Shown: positions 9,001 through 16,993 of the stretch, piece after piece
How positions within the stretch are numbered: position 1 is the first letter of the stretch
Layout of the letters: every line of letters begins with the position of its first letter
Assembly (NCBI GenBank): GCA_947625285.1
Contig: CANQNS010000002.1
Coordinates: 62,001 to 126,000 of the forward strand
From: an uncultured Oscillospiraceae bacterium
GTDB lineage: Bacteria; Bacillota; Clostridia; Oscillospirales; Oscillospiraceae
DNA: 64,000 bases
Direction of reading: 5' to 3'
The notes under the pieces: model-generated
The model's input: only the letters and a program-made list of their open reading frames with translations
Database searches by the model: none
What the model was told of the DNA's origin: nothing
Position numbers and translations under genes: made by a program

Positions 9001-9384
9001 ATTCTCGCTGTAGCAATATGCCACGAAGTCCAGAAATACAAAGAGGTTTTCCAGACACAGTTCTGCCTGCTCCCGGGTGACTTTTTTCCCGCCGTGGGCG
9101 GCATTGTTGCCGATCTTGCGGACAAAGTCCATCCGCCGCCAGATGTCCGCGCCCACGATGTCCCGGAAGTCATCCGCGTTTATGAGATTGACCAACGTGC
9201 TTTGCCAGGGTGTCTGCAGGTCCTTGTCCACAGAGTACATCCACTTGACGGCAAACTCCATCGCCCTGCGGCAGTTGAGCACGCAGGCGTCCAGGTCCAT
9301 ATGCAGAAGCTTCTCCGCTGACGCCGCCACCTCCCCAAAGGAGGCAAAATCAGGGGAGGAGAGGAGGAAATCAAAATTGGTCAT
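6094..9384 (-). CDS. hsdR: Type I restriction enzyme R subunit (HsdR), altered nuclease motif
   Basis: Motor and nuclease subunit of a type I R-M system, 1096 aa. A DUF4145-like N-terminal region (1-150) is followed by a coiled-coil segment (about 155-180), a PD-(D/E)xK-type nuclease region (about 225-260), SF2 helicase motifs MATGSGKT (near 360), CDEAH (near 459) and GLTATP, then an EcoEI-type C-terminal domain. The nuclease motif reads ALAIIKAKRT where family members have (E/Q)xK: the acidic residue is Lys248 (codon AAG, one base from GAG). DNA cleavage may be lost while methylation remains. It is the penultimate gene of the operon. Confidence 0.93.
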   Translation of the reverse strand: MTNFDFLLSSPDFASFGEVAASAEKLLHMDLDACVLNCRRAMEFAVKWMYSVDKDLQTPWQSTLVNLINADDFRDIVGADIWRRMDFVRKIGNNAAHGGKKVTREQAELCLENLFVFLDFVAYCYSENYTEGTFDRALLDQEPLTPPPALPEIEADLARLMDENKALKEELSARRAEQQQTYVPKPLELSEYATRKLYIDEMLIDAGWTEGKDWLNEVELPGMPNRSEVGYADYVLYGSDSRALAIIKAKRTCVDVSKGRQQASLYADIIEKAQGRRPVVFLTNGFETRIVDNQYPERKVAAVFSKRDLEKLFNLQAMRSSLNNIVVDRAIAGRYYQEGAIKAVCDAFGRKNRRKALLVMATGSGKTRTVIALVKVLLEQGWVKNVLFLADRNSLVTQAKRSFVNLLPDFSVTNLCEEKDNYTAHGVFSTYQTMMNCIDAVKDEEGKLFTCGHFDLVICDEAHRSIYNKYKDIFTYFDAPLVGLTATPKDEIDKNTYNVFDLGPGEPTYGYELAQAVRDGYLVDFVSVETTLKFIQEGIAYDELSEEDKLIYEDTFEDENGELPERIASSALNEWIFNEDTIRQVLHVLMTEGLRIDYGNKIGKTIIFAKNHSHAEKILEVFGREYPHLTGFAKVIDNYISYSQSAIDEFSDPDKLPQIAISVDMLDTGIDVPEVLNLVFFKKVMSKAKFWQMIGRGTRLCPGLINGEDKSKFYIFDFCGNFEFFRMNKDRPTANMIALSGSIFQLKAQIAFKLQDLAYQTEELTAFRASLVEDMAGKVRELNRENFAVRQHLKYVELYAEPKKYQVLTYEDTLLMGQELAPLIEPERDDPKALRFDYLMYSIELAWLAGKKYTRARNDLLNKAAAVASVANIPAIMMQAELIDKLLHTDYLDNAGINEFEHIRQCLRDLIKFIPISKLRYDIDIKDTILSMDWKDADLDSDELQGYRFKAEYYVQHHLDNAAIAKLRSNVPLTEADVKQLEDILWSEVGTRQDYEAEFGSKPLGEFVRGIVGMDMSAAKAAFAEYLESTSLDSRQIYFVNQIVEYIVHNGLMKDLSVLQEPPFTDQGSIVEVFTDLSVWMGIRRIIDRINANAAA

Positions 9385-9410
9385 AGGAGGGTACCTCTCA
9401 AGTGGTATGT

Positions 9411-9785
9411 CTACGCACGCCAGCCCTGTTCTTTTGCAATTTGCTTGACATGGGCGACAAATGCGTCGTTAGGCCTCTTTTCCCGAACAGTTTTGTCGTC
9501 GGTGGAAGCCCACCGGTATATCTGCTCAATGCTGCCATAGCCACGGGAGAATATTCTGGAAAACTTGATGCAGTTGCTCTTTGTCGGGGCGTTTGAGAGG
9601 ATAGTGCGAAGCTCTTCATCTGTCCAGGACTTACCGTAGTTTTCCGGATCCCGCTGTGTATCGTTTTTGATTTGGTATTCGATGAAATACTTCTCGATGA
9701 GACTCATTCTTTCCTCGTACGTGAGGCGGTCTACCGGTGCGGAGAACAATTCAAACAAGCGCGCCTTAAAATCAGATTTTTTCAT
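9411..9785 (-). CDS. 124-aa hypothetical protein in the R-M operon
   Basis: A soluble 124-aa protein behind AAAGGAGGT, spaced ideally from the ATG. The middle reads SWTDEELRTILSNAPTKSNC and then SRGYGSIEQIYRWAS, suggesting a small helical, possibly DNA-binding module. Proteins of this type beside restriction loci are familiar to me but have no function I can name. It sits 26 bp upstream of hsdR, and a fragment resembling the hsdR 5' end lies just upstream (9845-9923), so it may have been inserted into, or duplicated with, the hsdR start. Confidence 0.6.
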   Translation of the reverse strand: MKKSDFKARLFELFSAPVDRLTYEERMSLIEKYFIEYQIKNDTQRDPENYGKSWTDEELRTILSNAPTKSNCIKFSRIFSRGYGSIEQIYRWASTDDKTVREKRPNDAFVAHVKQIAKEQGWRA

Positions 9786-9844
9786 AGATGATACCTCCTT
9801 TAAAATTGTAATATCTTATCTTTTTCTTAAATTGTGAGATTCGG

Positions 9845-9923
9845 GCTGCTTTTCTACTGACTCTGTCACCTCTCCAAAGGAAGCAAATTCGGGAGAGGAT
9901 AGGAAGAAATCAAAAATGGTTAT
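9845..9923 (-). pseudogene. Remnant of a second hsdR 5' end
   Basis: Read on the minus strand it encodes TIFDFFLSSPEFASFGEVTES before diverging to a stop. The intact HsdR begins MTNFDFLLSSPDFASFGEVAAS. The initiator codon is ATA instead of ATG, while the upstream GGGAGGTG is retained. This is a degenerate copy of about 26 codons, separated from the intact gene by the 124-aa ORF. It points to a past duplication or replacement of hsdR in the island. Confidence 0.7.
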
Positions 9924-9950
9924 AGAGGGACACCTCCCAAAAGAATTTCG

Positions 9951-10775
9951 TCACCGCAAATCTAAAACACGTTCGATTTTCCTTTTCTTCTTCTCTATGA
10001 GTGTAGATACAAACTCTTCATACGATTCTTCAGGATATAAAGGATTTTTTACATATTCATACCCGCCATATCCGCTAGCTAATTGAAGTTTCAATCTTTC
10101 TAAAGCTCTTGCTGCTTGGGCCACGAACGAGTTTTCTTGATCCGTTAACTTGGGAACGGTTGGCTTGATACTGTTGTATAAGACTTTTAGTTGCTCAAAA
10201 TGTTCTTGTAAACTCAACGGTTTCCCTGTTTCTGGGTAAATATATTTTATTCTTCGCTCGAGAATACCGGATAATTCTTCTTCTGTGACCTGTTCATCAG
10301 ATGTTCCACGCCGTATGTAAATGGCGGCTTGTTTTATATTTGTACTTTCCTTTCGAGATATAAATGGTAAAAATTCAGGCGTATCTTCAATGACAAGTAT
10401 TTGGAATTGCTTTCCTATTAATACCTCATATTCAGAAGACTGATAACTATAATCATATACTTCATATTTTAAGTTAGAAGAAATGTACGATTTTACCCAT
10501 GATGAAATCACTTCTTTTGCCTGCAACTCTGGTAAACCATCACAGGAAAAGGTCTTGTCCTCATTTTCGTGTACCCCAAAGACGACGATCCCGCCCCCAT
10601 AGTTGGCCAGAGCAAGCATTAGCTTAGCAAGTTTGTCTTTTTCAATCCATTCTTGCTTAAAGTCAATAGCATTGTGCTCTCCTGTTTCACATTGCAAAAA
10701 CTCTCGAAAATTATCTAGAGTTGGCTCTTGAAGAAGCTGGTATATCATGTCCTTAAACTGTTTAGGGAATTCCAT
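9951..10775 (-). CDS. AlbA_2/Schlafen-domain protein, AT-rich
   Basis: 274-aa protein with an N-terminal AlbA_2 (divergent AAA-4/Schlafen-like) domain: ETGEHNAIDFKQEW near residue 30, then LALANYGGGIVVFGV near residues 54-68, the usual core motif. The C-terminal part is helical and charged. These domains are linked to nucleic-acid binding and often occur in defence or mobile regions. The coding sequence is visibly AT-rich compared with hsdM, fic and hsdR, suggesting separate acquisition within the island. It starts 9 bp after hsdS. Its role, anti-phage accessory or regulator, is inference. Confidence 0.8.
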   Translation of the reverse strand: MEFPKQFKDMIYQLLQEPTLDNFREFLQCETGEHNAIDFKQEWIEKDKLAKLMLALANYGGGIVVFGVHENEDKTFSCDGLPELQAKEVISSWVKSYISSNLKYEVYDYSYQSSEYEVLIGKQFQILVIEDTPEFLPFISRKESTNIKQAAIYIRRGTSDEQVTEEELSGILERRIKYIYPETGKPLSLQEHFEQLKVLYNSIKPTVPKLTDQENSFVAQAARALERLKLQLASGYGGYEYVKNPLYPEESYEEFVSTLIEKKKRKIERVLDLR

Positions 10776-10784
10776 TTCCTCACC

Positions 10785-11828
10785 TCATCCAAAATATTTC
10801 TGCATAAGGCTGTCGAAGAGCAGCTGGGCCTTGTCCAGCGCGCTCTGGGCGGCGGCTTTTGTTTTTTCAACTTGGGTGGCAAAAATAGCAAATTGGTCTT
10901 GACGTGTGATGGTAACTATAGGTATTGCCACCGAGTTTAATGTATTTACTGCCAATCCCGGCTGAGCAGCACCGGTGTGATAGCGGTATAGATCCATTAG
11001 CTGCAAGAGATGAAACAACCAGGTAATATTTGTTTTGACGACTGGTTTTACAAGTACAGCATGTTCTGTCGCATGAAACTGCCCTGTTGCGAGTTGGATA
11101 TTTCCACATAGTGCGCCCTGCCTGCCAATGAGGGGATAATCGCCACTTTGTGTGGCGTCCTTCACATACCCGCGAATACCATTTCCACCGTAGCAAGGGA
11201 TTGGGTACTCTGGACACTGTTCATGAATACTGTCTGCTGGAGTAGTTATCCCGGCTTTCAAATTACATACTTCCCCAAGTTGTGTGGTCGGCAAGTGTAA
11301 ACTATTGTTGATGGGGTCCCCAAACATCTCAACAAACTGGGCTCTGACAAGATCGTCCAGTTCGGTAAGCTGCTGCTTGCGGAGGCCAATTAAACTTAAT
11401 GCCTTATTCAATATAGAAACAATATATTTTTGTTCTGACAATGGAATTACTGGGATTTCCATTTCTCGCATATCTGCTTGGGTCAGTTTCTGACGGGTAG
11501 CACCGTTTACAATAGAGCTTACGTCATAAAGCATTAGCGAGTAACAGAGATAGTCTACGTCTAAACAATCTTTTGGCTTTAAAACATGAGCATGATTATT
11601 CACCCAACACTTCCCTGAAACCCTGTATGCGATGGGCTTTTCTTTAGAGCCAAAATTACCGCCGTCTTCTGCCAACAGCACTAATTCATCATCGAATATG
11701 TACCCCGCAACATGATCTTGAATGCCATTGGCTCCGTAATAAGGATATGGGCCGGGGTCTCTCTCTGAAGCTGTAATTGGGATGCGTTTGCTATCGAGTA
11801 TCTCACATACGTCCCCTAGTTTTGCCAT
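10785..11828 (-). CDS. hsdS: Type I R-M specificity subunit (HsdS)
   Basis: Target-recognition subunit, about 347 aa. The first TRD starts AKLGDVCEILDSKRIPI; a conserved helix near residues 130-170 ends VRAQFVEMFGDP; the second TRD starts LGEVCNLKAG; a second helix reads KTKAAAQSALDKAQLLFDSL. Two TRDs imply a bipartite recognition site. I chose ATG at 11828, which shares its A with the hsdM stop (TGATG), over the GTG one codon upstream. The first half is AT-rich, usual for exchangeable TRDs. The recognised sequence cannot be read from here. Confidence 0.92.
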   Translation of the reverse strand: MAKLGDVCEILDSKRIPITASERDPGPYPYYGANGIQDHVAGYIFDDELVLLAEDGGNFGSKEKPIAYRVSGKCWVNNHAHVLKPKDCLDVDYLCYSLMLYDVSSIVNGATRQKLTQADMREMEIPVIPLSEQKYIVSILNKALSLIGLRKQQLTELDDLVRAQFVEMFGDPINNSLHLPTTQLGEVCNLKAGITTPADSIHEQCPEYPIPCYGGNGIRGYVKDATQSGDYPLIGRQGALCGNIQLATGQFHATEHAVLVKPVVKTNITWLFHLLQLMDLYRYHTGAAQPGLAVNTLNSVAIPIVTITRQDQFAIFATQVEKTKAAAQSALDKAQLLFDSLMQKYFG

Positions 11829-13324
11829 CACAGCATCGCCTCCAACTCCGCCAAGTTTTTGGCGACATCGGCTTCCAGTTGCCTCAATTCCGCCATGATC
11901 TCGCTGGTGGGCGGGTATTCTACCGGGACGTACTCGGTCTTTTTGTACTTGTTGATGGACAGATCATAGTTGTTCCCGGCGATCTCGTCCTTGGGGACAA
12001 GGAAGCTCTGGTCCGTGCGGGCACGGGATTCCTCGGCGGTCAGGTCGTGGAACCGGGCCACGATGTCGGGGATGTCATTTTCCTTCGTGGGCGTGCGCTT
12101 GTCGTCCAGGCTGAAGCCGTCGGCCCGCATGTCGTAAAACCAGACCTTGTCCGTGCCACCGTGGCCGGTCCTGGTGAACACCAGCACGGCGGTGGACACG
12201 CCGGCATAGGGCTTGAACACCCCGGAGGGCATGGAGACCACGGCCTCCAGGCGGTTGTTCTCGATGAGTTCACGGCGGATGTCTTTATGGGCCTTGGAGG
12301 AGCCGAACAGCACCCCGTCCGGGACGATGCAGGCACAGCGGCCGCCCACCTTCAGCATCCGCAGAAACAGCGCCAGAAACAGCAGCTCCGTCTTTTTTGT
12401 CTTGCAGACCTTCAACAGATCCGTGCTGACGATATCCGCGTCCAGACTGCCCTTGAACGGGGGATTTGCCAGAATGAGCGAGTACTTCTCCCGGTCCGGG
12501 TTCTGGTCGCTGAGGCTGTCCCGGTACTCGATGAAGGGGTTGTCCACGCCGTGGGTCATCATGTTCATGGCGCCGATGCGGAGCATGGTCCGGTCCATGT
12601 CGTAGCCGTGGAACATGTGGTTCATGTAGTGGTCCTTGTTCTGCCGGTCAAAAAAGACGTCCGACTTGCGGTTTTCCTTCAAGTAGTCGCTGACGGCCAC
12701 CAAGAAGCCGGAGGTGCCGCAGGCCGGGTCGCAGACCGTGTCGTCCGGCTGGGGCTGGAGCATGTCCACCATCATGCGGATGATGTGCCGGGGCGTGCGA
12801 AACTGGCCATTGACCCCGGCGGTAGAGAGCTTGGACAGCAGATACTCGTATACGTCGCCCCGGATGTCGGCGGACTTGACCTGCTCCATCTGCTCGTAAA
12901 TGCCGTCCATGGCCGTGACTACCTTGTCCAGAATCAGGGGTGTGGGCAGCTTAAAGATGGCGTCGGACATGTACTTGGAATAAGCACTCTCCTTATCGCC
13001 GTGCAGCTCCTTAATGAACGGGAACACCCATTCCTGCACGGTGGTGTACATCTTCCCGGCGGGGAAATCGTGGAACACGCTCCACTTGAGCTGGCTGCCG
13101 TCGATGGTCCGACCGCCGATCTGCACCTCTGAGGGGAACATGCTCGTATAGGGCAGACCCAGCATGGCGCTCTCCCTCGCCCGGAGGTTGTCCGCATCGT
13201 CCAGGTCGTGGATGAACATGAGGTAGGTCATCTGCTCGATCACGTCCAGAGGGTTGGTCAGGCCGCCGGTCCAGAATATCTCCCAGAGGCTGTCTATTTT
13301 ATTTTTCAGTTCTCCAGTCACCAT
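11828..13324 (-). CDS. hsdM: Type I R-M methyltransferase subunit (HsdM)
   Basis: N6-adenine DNA methyltransferase of 498 aa. An N-terminal helical HsdM domain includes the LMFIHDLDDADNLR segment. SAM-binding motif I is DPACGTSGF near residue 200, and catalytic motif IV is NPPF near residue 285. It forms M2S with HsdS, and R2M2S with HsdR. Overlaps hsdS and starts 1 bp after the fic stop, so all are translated from one mRNA. All methyltransferase motifs look intact, in contrast to the altered HsdR nuclease motif. Confidence 0.95.
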   Translation of the reverse strand: MVTGELKNKIDSLWEIFWTGGLTNPLDVIEQMTYLMFIHDLDDADNLRARESAMLGLPYTSMFPSEVQIGGRTIDGSQLKWSVFHDFPAGKMYTTVQEWVFPFIKELHGDKESAYSKYMSDAIFKLPTPLILDKVVTAMDGIYEQMEQVKSADIRGDVYEYLLSKLSTAGVNGQFRTPRHIIRMMVDMLQPQPDDTVCDPACGTSGFLVAVSDYLKENRKSDVFFDRQNKDHYMNHMFHGYDMDRTMLRIGAMNMMTHGVDNPFIEYRDSLSDQNPDREKYSLILANPPFKGSLDADIVSTDLLKVCKTKKTELLFLALFLRMLKVGGRCACIVPDGVLFGSSKAHKDIRRELIENNRLEAVVSMPSGVFKPYAGVSTAVLVFTRTGHGGTDKVWFYDMRADGFSLDDKRTPTKENDIPDIVARFHDLTAEESRARTDQSFLVPKDEIAGNNYDLSINKYKKTEYVPVEYPPTSEIMAELRQLEADVAKNLAELEAML

Positions 13325-13325
13325 G

Positions 13326-14384
13326 TCAATCTCTCTCCCTGTTCCATGTGTACGACGTATAGCGTCCGCCGCCCAATTTGATGATCTCGCCGGACTTCAC
13401 CAGCTCGCTCAGTGCCCGCTGCACCGTGATCTGGGCGATGTCCGGGCACTTTTCCATGATCTCCGCCTTCGTGATCTTCCCCGGTGTCCCCTTGATGATT
13501 TCCCGCACCCGGTCGGGCTTGGAAAGCTCCGGTGCGGTCAGCAGCCGTGCCCGGTCGTTGAACTCCCGGTAGGCCGCTGCCACCACGCCCAGCATGTACC
13601 GGGCAAAGGGGGCGTAGTCGTTGGCGCCATCGTGCCAGCGGTCGGAGCTTTCCTGCAGCGCCTCGTAATAGGTCTCCTTGGACATCTCAATAAGCCGCTC
13701 AATGGAGATATATTTCCCCACGGCATAGCCGGCACGGTACAGGAGCAGCAGCGTAAGCAGCCGGCTCATGCGGCCGTTGCCGTCGTTGAATGGGTGGATG
13801 CAGAGGAAGTCCAGAATGAACATGGGCATGAGCAGCAGCGGGTCCAATGCCGAGTCCCGCAAAGCCGCGTCGTGGGCCGCGCACAGCCGATCCATGGCCT
13901 CGGAGATCTCCCAGGCGGGGACGGGCTGGAAGCGCACGGTCTTGTTCCCGGCGGCGTCTGTTTCCTCAATGATGTTATCAGAGTTTTTATAGTGCCCGCC
14001 AATGGAGAGGCCGCTGTATTTATAGAGATCCCGGTGGAGCTGCAAAATGACGGATGGTCGGAGGGGGATATAGTCGTAGCTCTCATGGATGGCGGCTAGT
14101 ACGTCCCTGTACCCGGCGATCTCCCTCTCGGCGCGGGTCCTGGGCATGGTCTTTTCCCGCGCGATCTTCTTCAGCCGTTCGTCCGAGGTATAGATGCCCT
14201 CGATCTTATTGGATGCCTCCGTGCTCTGGATCCTGGCGATTTCCACCAGCTGCGTGAGCGTGTCGGTCTTGGCCGCCATGAGCTTGGCCTGTTCGCCCTT
14301 GAACTCGTGGATCTGTGATAGCAGCGCCACGATGTCGGGGGAAAGAAGCTGGTCGTATTTGCCTGTGAAGTCGTAGTTTCGCAT
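13326..14384 (-). CDS. Fic-family AMP-transferase with C-terminal winged helix
   Basis: 352-aa Fic protein. The core motif HPFNDGNGRMSR lies near residues 196-207. An N-terminal inhibitory helix carries SNKIEG (58-63), matching the [S/T]xxxE[G/N] signature, so this is the class II arrangement with self-inhibition. The C-terminus (about 270-352) looks like a winged HTH (ITKAEIMEKCPDIAQITVQR). First gene of the R-M operon, with ATG behind TAGGTGAT; TTG at 14387 is an alternative. It may be a regulator of the operon or an extra toxin-like arm. Its target is unknown. Confidence 0.92.
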   Translation of the reverse strand: MRNYDFTGKYDQLLSPDIVALLSQIHEFKGEQAKLMAAKTDTLTQLVEIARIQSTEASNKIEGIYTSDERLKKIAREKTMPRTRAEREIAGYRDVLAAIHESYDYIPLRPSVILQLHRDLYKYSGLSIGGHYKNSDNIIEETDAAGNKTVRFQPVPAWEISEAMDRLCAAHDAALRDSALDPLLLMPMFILDFLCIHPFNDGNGRMSRLLTLLLLYRAGYAVGKYISIERLIEMSKETYYEALQESSDRWHDGANDYAPFARYMLGVVAAAYREFNDRARLLTAPELSKPDRVREIIKGTPGKITKAEIMEKCPDIAQITVQRALSELVKSGEIIKLGGGRYTSYTWNRERD

Positions 14385-14423
14385 CAATTCAAATCACCTA
14401 AATAATGGAGATTATCTATGCTG

Positions 14424-14453
14424 ATTATATAACTAGAGATACATATCTGTCAA
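14424..14453 (-). promoter_or_regulatory. Promoter of the fic-hsdMSR operon
   Basis: On the minus strand TTGACA (14448-14453) and TATAAT (14424-14429) are separated by 18 bp, a near-perfect sigma-A promoter about 40 bp before the fic start codon. Confidence 0.8.
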
Positions 14454-14458
14454 CATTC

Positions 14459-14490
14459 AATTTAATCATAATTCAGGAAATGATTAAATT
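14459..14490. promoter_or_regulatory. Perfect 11-bp inverted repeat just upstream of the fic promoter
   Basis: AATTTAATCAT and ATGATTAAATT with a 10-bp centre, ending 6 bp from the -35 box. It is a candidate operator, possibly for the winged helix of the Fic protein, or an AT-rich UP element. The remaining gap up to 14582 holds no gene. Confidence 0.5.
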
Positions 14491-14582
14491 AAATATTGCG
14501 GAGGAGAAAAAGTGCCATCGGGACGCAGCGGCCTCTTATATCTGATTTTTCGTAAAATGTGTGGTCAAATGGATATAAAAAT

Positions 14583-14635
14583 CCCCGGAGGGCTTGCAAG
14601 CAAGCCCTCCGGGGTCTTTGCCATCATTCCCACTC
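14583..14635. repeat. Right copy of the guaA-end direct repeat (att-like), guaA terminator
   Basis: 53 bp matching 5694-5750. It covers the last 12 bp of guaA (14624-14635) and the downstream hairpin, which on the minus strand is followed by ATTTTTATA and serves as the guaA terminator. The two copies bracket 8,832 bp of R-M island. Confidence 0.88.
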
Positions 14636-16165
14636 CACGGTGGCGGGGGGTTTGGCGGTGATGTCGTAGACGATGCGGTTGATGCCGGGCACCTCGTTGA
14701 CGATGCGGGTGGAGACCGCGTCCAAAACCTCGTAGGGGATGCGGGTCCAGTCCGCCGTCATGAAATCCGAGGTAGTCACACTGCGCAGAGCCAGGGTGTA
14801 GTCATAGGTCCGGCCGTCGCCCATGACCCCCACCGAGCGCATATCGGTCAGCACCGCGAAATACTGGTCCATGGTCCTTTCCAGATGGGCCTTGGCGATC
14901 TCGTCCCGGAAGATGAAGTCTGCCTGGCGCAGCGTGTCCAGCTTTTCCTTCGTGATGTCCCCGATGACCCGGATAGCCAGGCCCGGCCCCGGGAAGGGCT
15001 GGCGCGTGACCAGATACTCCGGCAGGCCCAGCTCCCGGCCCAGCTGGCGCACCTCGTCCTTGAAAAGCGGCCGCAGCGGCTCGATGATCTCCTTGAAATC
15101 CACATAGTCCGGCAGGCCGCCCACGTTGTGGTGGCTCTTGATCACCGCCGCGTCGCCGGTTCCGGACTCCACCACGTCGGGATAGATGGTGCCCTGGACC
15201 AGATAGTCCACCGCGCCGATCTTTTTTGCCTCCTCCTCGAAGACCCGGATGAATTCCTCGCCGATGATCTTCCGCTTGCGCTCCGGCTCCCGGACGCCGG
15301 CCAGCTTGTCCAAAAACCGCTTCTCGGCGTTGACCCGGACGAAGTGGACGGGCCAGGGGGCGAAGGCCGCCTCTACCTCGTCGCCCTCGTCCTTTCGCAT
15401 CAGGCCGTGGTCCACGAACACGCAGGTGAGCTGACTGCCCACGGCCTCCGCCAGCAGCGCGGCCGCCACGGAGGAGTCCACGCCCCCGGACAGGGCCAGC
15501 AGCGCCTTCCCGCCGCCTATCTTTTCCCGCAGACCGGCCACGGCGGTCTTTTTATAGTCGTCCATGGTCCAGGTCCCGTGGGCGCCGCAGACGTCGTAAA
15601 GGAAGTTTTTCAGCATCTGCGCGCCGTACTCGGTGTGGTTAACCTCCGGGTGATACTGCACGCCGTAAAAGCCCCGGGCCTCGTCGGCAATGGCTACGTT
15701 GGGGCAGTTGTCGCTGTGGGCGGCCAGTGAAAAGCCCTCCGGCACCCGGGCCATATAGTCCCCGTGGCTCATCCAGGTGACGCTTTCGGCGGGCAGGCCC
15801 CGGAACAGCTTACAGCCCGTATCGAAATAGGTGCGGGTCTTGCCGTACTCCCGGGCGGTGTCCTCCTGGGCGGGGGTCACCTGGCCCCCCAGGTGATGGG
15901 CCATCAACTGGCAGCCGTAGCAGATGCCCAGGATGGGCACGCCCAGGCTGAATATCGCCGGGTCCACCTGGGGCGCGCCGGGGGCGTAGACGCTGGCCGG
16001 TCCGCCGGTGAAGATGATGCCGATGGGGTCAAAGGCGCGTATCTCCTCCAGCGTGACGGCATAGCTTTTCAGCTCGCAGTACACATGATGCTCCCGGACC
16101 CGCCGGGCGATGAGCTGGTCATACTGGCCGCCGAAGTCGATTACAAGGACAGCTTCGCGTTTCAT
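14624..16165 (-). CDS. guaA: GMP synthase (glutamine-hydrolysing)
   Basis: Converts XMP to GMP using glutamine amide nitrogen, 513 aa. The N-terminal class I glutamine amidotransferase has its nucleophile in GICYGCQLM near residue 81; the ATP-pyrophosphatase domain has LSGGVDSS near residue 225; the C-terminal dimerisation domain ends VEWE. ATG at 16165 follows AGAGGTG. It lies 14 bp after the ANTAR regulator gene and is probably cotranscribed with it. Its 3' end is the apparent integration site of the R-M island but is intact. Confidence 0.98.
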   Translation of the reverse strand: MKREAVLVIDFGGQYDQLIARRVREHHVYCELKSYAVTLEEIRAFDPIGIIFTGGPASVYAPGAPQVDPAIFSLGVPILGICYGCQLMAHHLGGQVTPAQEDTAREYGKTRTYFDTGCKLFRGLPAESVTWMSHGDYMARVPEGFSLAAHSDNCPNVAIADEARGFYGVQYHPEVNHTEYGAQMLKNFLYDVCGAHGTWTMDDYKKTAVAGLREKIGGGKALLALSGGVDSSVAAALLAEAVGSQLTCVFVDHGLMRKDEGDEVEAAFAPWPVHFVRVNAEKRFLDKLAGVREPERKRKIIGEEFIRVFEEEAKKIGAVDYLVQGTIYPDVVESGTGDAAVIKSHHNVGGLPDYVDFKEIIEPLRPLFKDEVRQLGRELGLPEYLVTRQPFPGPGLAIRVIGDITKEKLDTLRQADFIFRDEIAKAHLERTMDQYFAVLTDMRSVGVMGDGRTYDYTLALRSVTTSDFMTADWTRIPYEVLDAVSTRIVNEVPGINRIVYDITAKPPATVEWE

Positions 16166-16179
16166 GTTGCACCTCTATG

Positions 16180-16764
16180 TCAAATGTCGTAAGTACGGAT
16201 GATGGTCTCGGCCACGGCCCGGCGGGTGACGCAGCGGTCCATGGCGGTCTTTTCGATGAAGCGGTGGGCCTGCTTTTCGGTCATCTTGAACCGCTGGATC
16301 AACAGCAGCTTGGCCCGGTCAACGACCCGCAGCTCTTCCATCTTCTTCTGCAGGGACGCGGCCCGGGATTCCAGCGCGTGCATCCGATGGGAGAGGGTAG
16401 CCATCATGCCCAGGCTCTGCTTTAAAAGAGACGGATCCACGGGGCTTTGCAGGGCCATGAACCCGTGCTGGTCCGCGTGGCGGCTCACGGCCTCAAAGTC
16501 CTCCGCCTCCGCCAGCAGCAGCACGCCGGACACCCCGTTCTCCGCCGCGGAGGTGGCCAGGGCCATGGCGGCGTCGGAGGGGACGGAGCCGTCTATGACT
16601 ACCACGTCGTAGACCGTCTCGCCCAGCACGTAACCGGCCTCCAGCGGGGAGCAGACGTTCAGCTCCGGGGCGAACCGGTCGGCGGGGAGAAAGGCGGCGA
16701 AATGGGCGGCCGTGTCCCGGGAATCGGTGATGAGCAGAAGCGACGCGTAGGGCCGTGGCTGCAC
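16180..16764 (-). CDS. ANTAR-domain response regulator (antiterminator type)
   Basis: About 194 aa: a receiver-like domain (about 1-115; SLLLITDSRD and VVVIDGS visible, so the phosphoacceptor region is diverged or non-canonical), a coiled linker, then a C-terminal ANTAR RNA-binding domain (LRVVDRAKLLLIQRFKMTEKQAHRFI). ANTAR proteins bind hexaloop hairpins in leader RNAs and prevent termination, often in nitrogen metabolism. I prefer the GTG start at 16764 behind GAAAGGGGG over the track ATG at 16833, which has no ribosome site and lies almost on the transcription start. Divergent from glnA, its likely target, and upstream of guaA. Confidence 0.85.
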   Translation of the reverse strand: MQPRPYASLLLITDSRDTAAHFAAFLPADRFAPELNVCSPLEAGYVLGETVYDVVVIDGSVPSDAAMALATSAAENGVSGVLLLAEAEDFEAVSRHADQHGFMALQSPVDPSLLKQSLGMMATLSHRMHALESRAASLQKKMEELRVVDRAKLLLIQRFKMTEKQAHRFIEKTAMDRCVTRRAVAETIIRTYDI

Positions 16765-16841
16765 CTTTTCGGACCCCCTTTCATAGAATGGCCGGTAAGC
16801 GAAAGCGTCGGCAAGCGCGCGGGCATCATACATTTATGAAA

Positions 16842-16870
16842 ATTCTACTCACAAAAAACCCGTTTGTCAA
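16842..16870 (-). promoter_or_regulatory. Promoter of the ANTAR-guaA transcript
   Basis: Minus-strand TTGACA (16865-16870), 17-bp spacer, TAGAAT (16842-16847). A second TTGACA lies further upstream. The resulting leader is about 70 nt to the preferred GTG start. Confidence 0.75.
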
Positions 16871-16953
16871 TTTTTTAGGAAAGAATGGGGCAACTGTCAA
16901 TAACCCCCCGAGGGGGGCGGCGGATTTTGTGGGAAATGCCCAGCGCGGGCCTC

Positions 16954-16983
16954 TTGACAGCAGGGGCGCAAATCATGTAAAAT
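16954..16983 (+). promoter_or_regulatory. Promoter of glnA
   Basis: TTGACA (16954-16959), 18-bp spacer, TAAAAT (16978-16983). It places the transcript start near 16990, immediately before the leader hairpin. Confidence 0.75.
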
Positions 16984-16993
16984 CAAACCGATG

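Noticed and set aside
16833-16833. Upstream ATG (16833) as the ANTAR regulator start
   Set aside because: It lies almost at the predicted transcription start with no ribosome site; the extra 23 residues have no family match, while GTG at 16764 has GAAAGGGGG nine bases upstream.
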